Assembly: GCA_964450385.1 (NCBI GenBank)
Contig: CAYVEC010000009.1
Location: forward strand, 1-64,000
Direction of reading: 5' to 3'
Length of the DNA: 64,000 bases
Source of the DNA: JAKLFA01 sp964450385
GTDB lineage: Bacteria; Omnitrophota; Gorgyraeia; Zapsychrales; JANLHA01
Shown here: in pieces, positions 51,376 through 58,755 of the stretch
Position numbering within the stretch: position 1 is the first letter of the stretch
Layout of the letters: every line of letters begins with the position of its first letter
Made by a program: the position numbers and the translations under genes
Notes under the pieces: generated by a model
Told to the model about the DNA's origin: nothing
Seen by the model: the letters and a program-made list of their open reading frames with translations, nothing else
The model's database searches: none

Positions 51376-51788
51376 TCTCCGAGACACTGAATGACAAGGT
51401 CGCGCTCGCGCGGTCGGTTATCAAAATCGATAAAAATGATCTGCTGCCAGGTGCCGAGGACCAACCGCCTCGCCGAGAACGGGATCGTGACCGACGGGCC
51501 GATGATCGAGGCGCGCAGATGGGCATGACCGTTGCCGTCGCCCCACGCCTGATCGTGATGATACGCCCACCGAGGAATGAGCCGGTCCATGACCTCCGCG
51601 ATATCCGCGACAAGCCCGGGCTCAAACTCGCAGGTCGTGACCGCGGCCGTTGAACCGACCGCGCTCACCGTGACAATCCCGTCCCTGAACCCGGCCTTCA
51701 TCACGGCCGCGGACACGGCCGTCGTCACATCAACGACTTCGGCATCGCCGCGTGTGGATATCGTCATCCGCTCTGTCACAACCGGCAT
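51372..51788 (-). CDS. YjbQ-family protein (UPF0047), second copy
   Basis: Protein of 138 residues: GIVTVSAVGSTAAVTTCEFEPGLVADI, then WGDGNGHAHLRASIIGPSVTIPFSARRLVLGTWQQIIFIDFDNRPRER. It is clearly a second UPF0047 member but diverged from the copy at 41639; both keep the G(N/D)GHxHxR/K-type core and the Trp-Gln/Glu-Gln-Ile-(I/F) stretch. It precedes and is coupled to the YkgJ-DUF2156 gene. Function unknown beyond a possible thiamine-phosphate synthase side activity in the family. Confidence 0.87.
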   Translation of the reverse strand: MPVVTERMTISTRGDAEVVDVTTAVSAAVMKAGFRDGIVTVSAVGSTAAVTTCEFEPGLVADIAEVMDRLIPRWAYHHDQAWGDGNGHAHLRASIIGPSVTIPFSARRLVLGTWQQIIFIDFDNRPRERDLVIQCLGE

Positions 51789-51821
51789 GCCTTCCCCCTC
51801 CCAGATCCCTTTCCCTCCGGC

Positions 51822-52142
51822 TTAACGCACCCGGGCGCCGAGCGGGACCTCGCCGTCGGGAACAAGTACGACTGGTCCCCGATCACCCGATGCCGCAAGG
51901 AGCATGCCCTGCGATTCCTGGCCCCGGATCACCGCCGGTTCGAGATTATTAATCACAATAATGCGTTTGCCTACGAGGTCCTCGGGCCGATAGCTCAGGC
52001 GGATCCCAGCGACGAGCTGTTTAATCCCGCTCCCGGTATCGATCTTGAGCACATACAATTTGTCCGCGTTCGGATGATCCTGAACCTCAACAATCTGTGC
52101 CACGATCAATTCGAGCGCCCCAAAATCCTGAATCGTCACCAT
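51822..52142 (-). CDS. Stand-alone tRNA-binding domain (MetG beta-type/Trbp111-like)
   Basis: OB-fold protein of 106 residues equal to the C-terminal tRNA-binding domain of methionyl-tRNA synthetase: LIVAQIVEVQDHPNADKLYVLKID, LVAGIRLSYRPEDLVGKRIIVINNL, RGQESQGMLLAASGD. It may work as a separate beta subunit of MetRS or as a structure-specific tRNA binder; it is too different from CsaA to say it is a chaperone. No MetRS gene is in the window. Confidence 0.92.
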   Translation of the reverse strand: MVTIQDFGALELIVAQIVEVQDHPNADKLYVLKIDTGSGIKQLVAGIRLSYRPEDLVGKRIIVINNLEPAVIRGQESQGMLLAASGDRGPVVLVPDGEVPLGARVR

Positions 52143-52221
52143 CCCCGGCTCCTGTCCGTTGTCATCAATAAAAGAACGGCCCTATTGTAACACAGCGCCC
52201 GATGATTACCAAATCCCGCTC

Positions 52222-52249
52222 TTGAAAAAGCCGCGGTTGCCATTATAAT
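52222..52249 (+). promoter_or_regulatory. Promoter placing +1 on the A of the start codon
   Basis: TTGAAA (52222-52227), 16-base spacer, TATAAT (52244-52249). The ATG at 52256 is seven bases after the -10 box, the usual distance to +1, so the message is predicted to be leaderless; there is no Shine-Dalgarno sequence. Confidence 0.7.
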
Positions 52250-52255
52250 GACGCT

Positions 52256-53842
52256 ATGACCATAAAAACACGACTCATCCTTCTCTTATTTATAGCCGGC
52301 ATCATGATCCACCTACCCTTTTGGAACTACCATCACTTTATTTCCACCGGAGATACGGGCAGGGACCTTTATGTTTTTTCACGCACAGCCTTAGGCGACG
52401 TCCCTTATCGTGACTACTGGTGGTGCTATGGCCCTCTCATGCCTTATATCTACGGAACGATCATGCGGATCTTCGGTTTCTCGCTTAATGTCATTTTAAT
52501 AACACAACATTTTTTTTATATTCTCAGCGGCCTTTTCTTTTTCGCGGCCTTGTCCTTCATCATACCGCCGTCCCTCGCGGCGGTTGGGTGCCTTTGGTTT
52601 TGGGCCTCTTTCCCAGGATTTTTTTATACGTACAATCACAGCGCCGGAATTCTTCTGCTCATAATGATCATGTATTTCTTCTTTAATTACATTAACTCAA
52701 AAACACTGCGTCACCCCTGGATCACCCTCCCTCTGTGTTTTATTCTTGCAATGATTAAAATTAACTCAGGCCTCGCGGCATTATGCGGAATTATATTGGC
52801 ATTTGTCCTTATTAATATGACCGCACCAAATCACTCGTGGCGAGAAGATAAAAAATTTTTCTGGGTAGCAGGGCTGGTAGTCGTTGGTATTATTGGAACA
52901 TACGGTCTTTTTCTTATAGGTATGCCGATATATGAAATCCGCCAATGCATTCCGTTTATCACATCAGACCAGCCGCATGCTCAAGAGCTTCGCCAAACCA
53001 TTTATGTCCTCATTCAAGGCATCACTATCATTGCCTACGACTCCTGGTCCAACCGTATTTTTTCCTTTGTATTGATCCTGAGCCTCATCCGCGTTCTTTA
53101 CCGGCCTCCCTCCTCGTTTGATCAGCAAAAAAAGCAATTTTTCTATTATTCATGTTACCTAATAATTTTTATTCTTTTTAACCTGCATGAGTACCTGCTT
53201 TCAGGAATCGTCTATCGATTATTCTGGCCCGTTCCCTTTGCAATGGCCTTAACCCTCGTCTTAATTTTTCTACTGTCAGGATCTTCCAAGCTGACACGTA
53301 TGACGCTTACTGGCGCCCTGCTCTGCTATTCTGGATCCATGTTCCTTAACAACTATTCTTTGGTCCAAAAAAATTTCGGCGATCGAAAAATAATTTCATT
53401 CAATCATTCCCAATCTATCATTACTAACGAACTAGACTGGATCGAAACTGTTAACAAAACAACAAAAAAACTTAGAACCATCCTGAAAAAAGACGAACTC
53501 TTCTTCGCCCTGCCCTATGACCCCCTCTACTATGCCCTAATAGGCACGCGAAGCCCAACGCGTCAGCTGATGCTTTTAGAACACATGAACATCCCGACGG
53601 AGCAGGATCAGCGCATTATCAAAGATCTGGAAAAAAACCACGTTAATGTCGTCCTAATATCGAACCGTTCCGAATCTAAAAATCCGGGAATTGGAGTCTT
53701 CGGCATTGATTACTGCCCGCTCTTGGCCGACTATATCAAACGCGAATTTGTTGTAATTGCAGAGTATGGAGACTGGAAAAGCATTCCAGGCTGGACCCGG
53801 AATCATGCGACACGAATCCTACAGCGAAAAAATCCTCTCTAA
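52256..53842 (+). CDS. AT-rich GT-C type membrane protein (ArnT/PMT-like)
   Basis: Polytopic protein of 528 residues with about ten membrane helices and a soluble C-terminal part from ~395. The first periplasmic loop STGDTGRDLYVFSRTALGDVPYRDYWWCYGP has the acidic Asp pattern of GT-C glycosyltransferases (ArnT, PMT, RgtA families), and the tail (FFALPYDPLYYALIGTRSPTRQLM) is a usual end for uncharacterised members. It uses many A/T-ending codons and stands alone on the plus strand between minus-strand blocks, suggesting later acquisition. Its sugar donor and acceptor are unknown. Confidence 0.72.
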   Translation: MTIKTRLILLLFIAGIMIHLPFWNYHHFISTGDTGRDLYVFSRTALGDVPYRDYWWCYGPLMPYIYGTIMRIFGFSLNVILITQHFFYILSGLFFFAALSFIIPPSLAAVGCLWFWASFPGFFYTYNHSAGILLLIMIMYFFFNYINSKTLRHPWITLPLCFILAMIKINSGLAALCGIILAFVLINMTAPNHSWREDKKFFWVAGLVVVGIIGTYGLFLIGMPIYEIRQCIPFITSDQPHAQELRQTIYVLIQGITIIAYDSWSNRIFSFVLILSLIRVLYRPPSSFDQQKKQFFYYSCYLIIFILFNLHEYLLSGIVYRLFWPVPFAMALTLVLIFLLSGSSKLTRMTLTGALLCYSGSMFLNNYSLVQKNFGDRKIISFNHSQSIITNELDWIETVNKTTKKLRTILKKDELFFALPYDPLYYALIGTRSPTRQLMLLEHMNIPTEQDQRIIKDLEKNHVNVVLISNRSESKNPGIGVFGIDYCPLLADYIKREFVVIAEYGDWKSIPGWTRNHATRILQRKNPL

Positions 53843-53862
53843 ATTTTTCAGGCAAACTTGCC

Positions 53863-54321
53863 TTACCGCACCATCGCCTTGGCCCGTTCGATCTTAACGT
53901 CGCCCCCACAATGCGTCGCGGTGATCCCATATGGCGGAAAATCCCGTTGGCCCAAATTAAAACGCCCGACCTCGATTGCGAGATCCGTGCACGCAAGAAA
54001 ATCTCGTTTCGCGTCGGTCAAGAGCTCGGTAATTTTTGGCGGGAGGCCTTCCGGAACAGCGGTCATGTGGAGATCAAGGATCGCCTGTTGACAGAGCCGA
54101 ACCGACGCGCCCGGATTATACTCCGGTTCACGGTTCGCTTCAAAGCAGGCGGGAAAAACGCGATCGATGTCCGTCTCAAAACGCATGATCGCGAGACTCT
54201 GTTCATGTGGTGTGAGCCGAATTTCTCCACGCTGAGGCCCGCCGCAACCGACCGCAACCAGCATAGCCGCCGCGACGCATCCCCACACCCGTCCTACCTG
54301 TCGATGTCGTTGAGCGTCCAT
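53863..54321 (-). CDS. Putative lipoprotein of unknown function
   Basis: Protein of 152 residues. Signal-like N-terminus (GRVWGCVAAAMLVAVGCGG) with a lipobox-like AVGC, then a mostly helical region with three further Cys (PACFEANREPEYN, LCQQAILDL, DFLACTDLAIE, THCGGD). I recognise no family. It is the end of the minus-strand block and converges with the 52256 gene, with 20 bases between stops. The ATG at 54321 has only a GGGGG-like site upstream. Confidence 0.6.
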   Translation of the reverse strand: MDAQRHRQVGRVWGCVAAAMLVAVGCGGPQRGEIRLTPHEQSLAIMRFETDIDRVFPACFEANREPEYNPGASVRLCQQAILDLHMTAVPEGLPPKITELLTDAKRDFLACTDLAIEVGRFNLGQRDFPPYGITATHCGGDVKIERAKAMVR

Positions 54322-54392
54322 CCGAAGACCCCCGATTCTCGAGCGAGATTGCCGCCGGAGCCTCGTCGGCTAAAACACGCCGATCAAAAACA

Positions 54393-54488
54393 CTACGCCT
54401 TATTTTTATCTTTCCATCCCGGACGTGTCTTCCCATGCGTCCCACGATAGATTTTTCCCTTGCGGGTCCTCTTATCCCCTTTACCCAT
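54393..54488 (-). CDS. Small ribosomal protein bTHX
   Basis: Very short (31 residues) basic protein MGKGDKRTRKGKIYRGTHGK followed by TRPGWKDKNKA. It matches Thermus Thx ([20 protein letters not shown]...), which fits into the head of the 30S subunit. AGGAGG lies six bases before the ATG and a good promoter precedes it. Confidence 0.9.
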   Translation of the reverse strand: MGKGDKRTRKGKIYRGTHGKTRPGWKDKNKA

Positions 54489-54510
54489 TCGAACCTCCTA
54501 TGACACACAT

Positions 54511-54538
54511 GTTATACTGGTCTCGGCAGCCCCGACAA
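54511..54538 (-). promoter_or_regulatory. Promoter of the bTHX gene
   Basis: Minus-strand TTGTCG (54538-54533), 16-base spacer, TATAAC (54516-54511), overlapping the end of trpB2. Confidence 0.55.
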
Positions 54539-55885
54539 CGAGGCCTCTAACGAACGCCGTAATTCGTCTTCGGGCAGCGCGTAACTGCTCAATTCCCCCT
54601 TCAAAAATCGGTCATACCCCAACAGGTCCATCATCCCATGCCCGCTGTAGCAGAACAGGATCACCTTCTCCTGCCCCGCCTCGCGCGCCCGGATCGCCTC
54701 GTCGATGGCGCCCGCGATCGCGTGGCTCGTTTCAGGCGCGCAGACCGCCCCCTCGGTCCGCGCCCAGAGCATCGCGGCCTCATAGCTCGTGATCTGATCA
54801 TACGCGCGCGGCTCCATCAGCCCCTCGCGTACCGCTTGACTGACGAGGGGAGACATCCCATGATAACGCAACCCGCCGGCGTGGATAGGCGCCGGAACAA
54901 AATTGTGGCCCAGGGTGTGCATCGCGAGAAGCGGCGTCTGCCCGGACTTATCACCGAAATCATAGGTGAACGGACCGCGCGTCAGCGTCGGACACGCCGT
55001 GGGCTCGACCGGAACGATGGAGATCCGCGCCCCGTTCATTTTATCGCACACAAAAGGGAACGAGATCCCGGCAAAATTGCTCCCTCCCCCGGCGCAGCCG
55101 ATCACCACGTCCGGCAGACGCTCGCCGATCAGGGCGAGCTGTTTTTTGGCCTCAAGCCCGATGATCGTCTGATGGAGCATGACATGATTCAGAACGCTCC
55201 CGAGCGAGTACTTCGTCGATCCGGTCGGGTCCTCAAGGGCCTGCTCGATCGCCTCGCTGATCGCGATCCCAAGGCTCCCGGGCGTGTCGGGCATCTCGGC
55301 CAGGACCTGCCGGCCGGTCGCCGTCTCCTGGCTCGGGCTCGCCACACAGGTCCCGCCCCAGATATTCATCATGATCCGCCGGAGCGGCTTCTGGTCAAAA
55401 CTGATCCGCACCATAAAAACCTTGCATTCAAGCCCGACGAGATTGCAGGCAAAGGCGAGAGCACAGCCCCACTGGCCCGCGCCCGTCTCCGTCGTCAACC
55501 GCCGCGTCCCGAACTGTTTGTTATACCACGCCTGAGGAACCGCGGTATTCGGCTTGTGGCTCCCGGCGGGGCTCACGCTTTCATCCTTATAATAGATCCG
55601 CGCCGGGGTCTTCAGGTGCTCCTCAAGATACCGAGCCCGCCGAAGCGGCGCCGGCCGCCACCGATAGAGAATCGACAGGATCTCCTCAGGGATATCGATC
55701 CACCGGGCCGACGACATTTCCTGCTCTAAGAGATTGGTGGGAAAGATCCGCGCCATTTGCGCCGGCGTGACCGGCTTCCCGTCAGGCCCGAGAGGCGGCA
55801 GCATGGGCCCTTTTAAATCCGCCGCGAGGTTATACCACTGCCGCGGGATGTCCTTCTCCTGTAATGTGATCTTAATGTCCTTCAT
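54512..55885 (-). CDS. trpB: TrpB2-type tryptophan synthase beta chain
   Basis: PLP enzyme of 457 residues of the TrpB2 group, which makes tryptophan from indole and serine without a TrpA partner. The N-terminal extension (KDIKITLQEKDIPRQWYNLAADL), RPAPLRRARYLEEHL, the PLP lysine in SPAGSHKPNTAVPQAWYN, and GCAGGGSNFAG are diagnostic. It is ~60 residues longer than TrpB1, as expected. No other trp gene is near, so it may salvage indole. ATG start near AAGGGTGGACG. Confidence 0.95.
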   Translation of the reverse strand: MKDIKITLQEKDIPRQWYNLAADLKGPMLPPLGPDGKPVTPAQMARIFPTNLLEQEMSSARWIDIPEEILSILYRWRPAPLRRARYLEEHLKTPARIYYKDESVSPAGSHKPNTAVPQAWYNKQFGTRRLTTETGAGQWGCALAFACNLVGLECKVFMVRISFDQKPLRRIMMNIWGGTCVASPSQETATGRQVLAEMPDTPGSLGIAISEAIEQALEDPTGSTKYSLGSVLNHVMLHQTIIGLEAKKQLALIGERLPDVVIGCAGGGSNFAGISFPFVCDKMNGARISIVPVEPTACPTLTRGPFTYDFGDKSGQTPLLAMHTLGHNFVPAPIHAGGLRYHGMSPLVSQAVREGLMEPRAYDQITSYEAAMLWARTEGAVCAPETSHAIAGAIDEAIRAREAGQEKVILFCYSGHGMMDLLGYDRFLKGELSSYALPEDELRRSLEASLSGLPRPV

Positions 55886-55927
55886 CGTCCACCCTTCTGT
55901 TCATCTGTCGCACACGATCCCGGTCCC

Positions 55928-56563
55928 CTACCGGGGAAGACCGACCGGCTGAGTCAGGATCACTTTTCGCGTCTCGTTGAGCCCCATTTTCGCGGCCAGG
56001 GCCGCATGATCAAACCAGCCGATCGCCACGGTCGCAAGCCCCTCGGAGGCACAAAACAAATAAACATTCTGGCTCACATATCCCGTATCCACAGCGATAT
56101 AAAAATCACGGAGCCCCGCATCCTGTTTCATCCTCGAGGTCTCGGCGGCAAAGATCAAAACGACCGGGGCCTCGGCCACAAAATCCTGCTGACCGCACAA
56201 GGGCCGAACATCTTCCGCCAGGACCGTTTCAAGCGTATTCTCGCGGGGGTTATATCGATACACGGCCTCTGCGGTCGCCGCGTAGATCTCGATCTCCTGG
56301 GCGTTACCGGCCGTCGGGGCCGTGCGCTTGCCGTCGGGACGGTTGACGCCGGCGGCTGCCCATAAAAGATCCGACACAGTCTGAAGCGTGAGCGCCTCCT
56401 GCCGGAATTCCCGCCTCGACTGCCGCTGGCCCAATGCCTGCATGAGCGGCACGCCTGCCGATGTCTGCGGCGCCGGCAGTTCCGTGATCACCTCCTGCGC
56501 CGACGCGGCCGTGACGGCCATCATCAGCATCACGGCACAGATCACATATCGTCCCTGTCCCAT
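55928..56563 (-). CDS. Exported SagB-type nitroreductase-family protein
   Basis: Protein of 211 residues with an N-terminal signal peptide (MGQGRYVICAVMLMMAVTAASAQ) and a nitroreductase/SagB dehydrogenase domain: LMQALGQRQSRREFRQEALTLQTVSDLLWAAAGVNRPDGKRTAPTAGN, VDTGYVSQNVYLFCASEGLATVAIGWFD, VILTQPVGLPR. Most relatives are cytoplasmic FMN enzymes; export of the folded flavoprotein is unusual. Start at 56563 is chosen because GAGGAGG is six bases upstream. It follows a cytoplasmic nitroreductase gene by 53 bases. Confidence 0.85.
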   Translation of the reverse strand: MGQGRYVICAVMLMMAVTAASAQEVITELPAPQTSAGVPLMQALGQRQSRREFRQEALTLQTVSDLLWAAAGVNRPDGKRTAPTAGNAQEIEIYAATAEAVYRYNPRENTLETVLAEDVRPLCGQQDFVAEAPVVLIFAAETSRMKQDAGLRDFYIAVDTGYVSQNVYLFCASEGLATVAIGWFDHAALAAKMGLNETRKVILTQPVGLPR

Positions 56564-56616
56564 CACGATCCTCCTCATGTCTTTTTAAAACACAAAATGA
56601 TACCATCCCAAACGCC

Positions 56617-57150
56617 TCAGCGCCACTCCCGGATTTCATCGAGGGTCTTACGGCATTTATCCCTCGCGGATGGATTCATCGGATACCCGAGGCTCAGCAT
56701 AACGTCAACCCTCGTGCGCCGCGGCCACCCGAATATCTTTTTTACGGCCCGGCCGTTAAACCACCCGAGCCAGCAGGTGCCCAACCCTTCTTCCGCCGCC
56801 TGAAGGGTAAAATGATCACAGGCGATTCCAAGGTCCATCAAACTGAATTCAACCCCGCGCAGGGTCGCCCCAAGCCGTGCGGTATAGACGGATGCCTCGC
56901 GCACAACCACGACGAGAACCGGAGCGGTCCGAGCAAACGCGTTCATCCCGAAGACCCCGGAAAACGCGGCCTCGGCAAGACGCGCCCGTGTCGCAGGATC
57001 GGCAACCACGATGAACCGCCACGGCTGAGAATTACAGGCCGAGGGCGCGAGCCGTGCCGCCTCAAGACACCGCTCGATCTTCTCGCGCTCAACCGGTTTG
57101 GGCAAATACGCCCGGCAGCTCGACCGCTGCCGCACAAGATCTAAGAACAT
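56617..57150 (-). CDS. Nitroreductase-family FMN protein
   Basis: Cytoplasmic flavin reductase of 177 residues. The FMN-binding Arg and Ser region RQRSSCRAYLPKPV, ARLAPSACNSQPWRFIVV and the later DLGIACDHFTLQAAEEGLGTCWLGWFN and LSLGYP are typical. The natural electron acceptor is unknown. It overlaps the end of the frameshifted membrane gene upstream by 10 bases and precedes the SagB-type gene, so all are probably one transcript. Confidence 0.9.
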   Translation of the reverse strand: MFLDLVRQRSSCRAYLPKPVEREKIERCLEAARLAPSACNSQPWRFIVVADPATRARLAEAAFSGVFGMNAFARTAPVLVVVVREASVYTARLGATLRGVEFSLMDLGIACDHFTLQAAEEGLGTCWLGWFNGRAVKKIFGWPRRTRVDVMLSLGYPMNPSARDKCRKTLDEIREWR

Positions 57151-57448
57151 CTCCGCTCCCGCTCCTTAAAAACGATCCACCGATTTGTCAACGCCCGATC
57201 CACGAGCCCATCGGTCCACCCGCGGACCCGGCGATACATCCTCCAGCCCCAAGGCATCCCGTCGACAAAGCCCAGCATCACCATCATGACGCAGCCCCCG
57301 CCGATCGCCGCGTCCCAAGCCATTCGTGTGGTCGGCCAGATCCATGAGGCGCACAAAAAAGAGCCGCGCCTGCCCAGACCACGATCACCCACGGGCGCCA
57401 CTCGGTCGTAAAAGGATATTCGGATTCTGTCAGCTTCTCGCTCCCCAC
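57141..57448 (-). pseudogene. Small membrane protein gene broken by a frameshift at a T6 tract
   Basis: Two overlapping frames together would make one protein of about 102 residues. The first frame starts at a GTG (57448, two bases after the response-regulator stop) and reads VGSEKLTESEYPFTTEWRPW, then VIVVWAGAALF. The second reads CASWIWPTTRMAWDAAIGGG..., MMVMLGFVDGMPWGWRMYRR and ends FKERERRCS. They join at a run of six T (57360-57355 on the minus strand); one more T would restore one frame. It may be a recent mutation, an assembly error, or slippage. It overlaps the next gene by 10 bases as in an intact operon. Confidence 0.6.
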
Positions 57449-57450
57449 GG

Positions 57451-58095
57451 CTAAGGTCCCCGTAATTCGCGCACAACATCAACCGCCTCATCGATCCCTC
57501 GATTCACCTCGCGCACAAGCTCGCGGGCGAACGCGGTAATCTCGGCATCCGACCGATCCCGATACAAGCCCTCGTCATAACTGAGGAGAAAATTCTCGCA
57601 TTTATTCCGAACAACCCCGAGCAGGTTCAACAGCCGATGCGCCGTCTCCCGATCAAGGGCCTGACAAGAGCATTCAGGAAGCACGCCTGGGCCGCGATCC
57701 GCCTGTTCAGACGGCAAATGAGCCGGATGCGTCAGCCGTTCAAGAACACCCCGAAGTTTTTCCAATTTAAGCGGCTTGATAAAATATTCCGCCACCCCCA
57801 GCCGGTAGATCCCTTCGATCTCGGCCGCGGACAAGAGCTGCCCTGTGATCACGACCACCGGGGTCACCTCACCCTTCCCCCGCAGGGTCCTTAAGACCTC
57901 CTGGCCGTTCATGTCCTCAAGGGAAAAATCCAGGACCACCACGTCCGGGCGTTCGACCTCGATGATGACAAGGGCCCGCTGCCCGCTCGCCGTGGTCAGG
58001 ACACGAAAGCCGTGACGGGTCAAATACGACTGGAGCACCGAGGCGGTCTCGATCTCGTCCTCCGCGATCAAAATAGTCGGGGCCTCATGACTCAT
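57451..58095 (-). CDS. Response regulator with receiver domain and uncharacterised helical C-terminus
   Basis: Protein of 214 residues. Receiver domain 5-120: acidic pocket E12-D13, phospho-acceptor D56 in VVVLDFSLEDMNG, Thr in VVVITG and Lys K107 in YFIKPLK. After it, residues ~120-214 (LPECSCQALDRETAHRLLNLLGVV...REVNRGIDEAVDVVREL) are helical and resemble a phosphotransfer-like or dimerisation bundle, not a DNA-binding domain. No sensor kinase is nearby. Start at 58095: extended -10 sequence TGTTATACT ends seven bases before the ATG, suggesting a leaderless mRNA. Confidence 0.82.
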   Translation of the reverse strand: MSHEAPTILIAEDEIETASVLQSYLTRHGFRVLTTASGQRALVIIEVERPDVVVLDFSLEDMNGQEVLRTLRGKGEVTPVVVITGQLLSAAEIEGIYRLGVAEYFIKPLKLEKLRGVLERLTHPAHLPSEQADRGPGVLPECSCQALDRETAHRLLNLLGVVRNKCENFLLSYDEGLYRDRSDAEITAFARELVREVNRGIDEAVDVVRELRGP

Positions 58096-58102
58096 GGAAA
58101 TC

Positions 58103-58111
58103 AGTATAACA
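58103..58111 (-). promoter_or_regulatory. Extended -10 promoter of the response regulator
   Basis: Minus-strand TGTTATACT, with TATACT at 58108-58103 and the ATG seven bases later. No good -35. A perfect palindrome CAAAAAATTTTTTG (58110-58123) partly overlaps it and could bind a regulator or bend the DNA. Confidence 0.5.
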
Positions 58112-58170
58112 AAAAATTTTTTGAATAAGGATTTTTTTAAATGGTTCTGCCGGCAGGTCCCGGACACGGC

Positions 58171-58404
58171 CTAGAGCCGGTCCTCAAATAACGTGACCTC
58201 GGGCAGATCACCGGCCGGATCTTCGGAAGGCAGACAATCAACCACCTGACCTTCACGTACCACAAGGTCAAAGACCTCACGCGGCCGGTCTTGCTCAAGA
58301 AGATCAATGACCTGACGGATGACCCGTTTCTTTGTCAACCGCACCATCACCCGAAGGTTCTGGATCTCCGTATTATTCAAGACAAGCAGGATCTTCACAG
58401 GCAT
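58171..58404 (-). CDS. Small protein of unknown function upstream of the response regulator
   Basis: Predicted protein of 77 residues: MPVKILLVLNNTEIQNLRVM then VRLTKKRVIRQVIDLLEQDRPRE and an acidic end. The order beta-strand, helix, helix, beta-strand suggests a small alpha/beta domain, but no family is recognised. There is no convincing ribosome-binding site before the ATG (GGAG abuts it). A possible promoter TTGTTT-17-TATCTT (58569-58541 region) lies ~135 bases upstream in the motif-rich intergenic DNA. Confidence 0.5.
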   Translation of the reverse strand: MPVKILLVLNNTEIQNLRVMVRLTKKRVIRQVIDLLEQDRPREVFDLVVREGQVVDCLPSEDPAGDLPEVTLFEDRL

Positions 58405-58551
58405 CTCCGTTTCTGGCCGAAATCGACTCGAGCCAAAACATATCCCACGTCTGCCATGTGTTTCGATTTATTTATGAAGAACAGGGGCTAAAAGAATTAC
58501 CATGTGGGGATGTATACGCTGTGTTGCCTTTTCTGCTAAAAAGATACCACC

Positions 58552-58683
58552 AAATATGACAAAAAACAATCTAGGTAAAATAATTTTGTCGTATTTAAAA
58601 AACCTTATAATTCTTTTATTTTCAATTATTTAAGACTTTGCTCTCATTTTAAAAAATTATTTTTTTATAAAATATGACAAAAT
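58552..58683. repeat. Three copies of AAATAYGACAAAAW
   Basis: Copies at 58552-58565 (AAATATGACAAAAA, plus), 58583-58596 (AAATACGACAAAAT, minus) and 58670-58683 (AAATATGACAAAAT, plus). They differ at one or two positions, and the first two start 31 bases apart (three helical turns). They are candidate operators for the adjacent XRE-type regulator. Confidence 0.6.
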
Positions 58684-58708
58684 AAGTCTAAAAGTGCCCT
58701 GCTTTGGC

Positions 58709-58737
58709 TTGACATTGAGTCAAAAATGCTCTACCTT
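58709..58737 (+). promoter_or_regulatory. Promoter of the XRE-cupin gene, with inverted repeat over the -35
   Basis: TTGACA (58709-58714), 17-base spacer, TACCTT (58732-58737). The -35 is embedded in the inverted repeat TTGAC-ATTGA-GTCAA (58709-58723), a possible autorepression site. A short leader with AAGGGG follows. Confidence 0.6.
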
Positions 58738-58755
58738 TATAGTAAGGGGACAATG

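Larger units (their letters stand above)
58405..58755. other. AT-rich divergent intergenic region with repeated motif
   Basis: About 350 bases without a convincing gene, much more AT-rich than the rest of the window from ~58540 on. It holds a possible leftward promoter (-35 TTGTTT 58569-58564, -10 TATCTT 58546-58541), three copies of a 14-base motif, and the rightward promoter of the XRE-cupin gene. The first ~135 bases may be leader for the leftward gene. Confidence 0.6.

Noticed and set aside
54638..55729. 363-codon plus-strand frame opposite trpB2
   Set aside because: Shadow of a highly conserved PLP enzyme gene; very Arg/Pro-rich with no domain.
57353..57362. Programmed -1 frameshift heptamer in the split membrane gene
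   Set aside because: In the zero frame the codons are CTT TTT TGT, which do not fit X XXY YYZ, and no downstream stem is evident; mutation or error is simpler.
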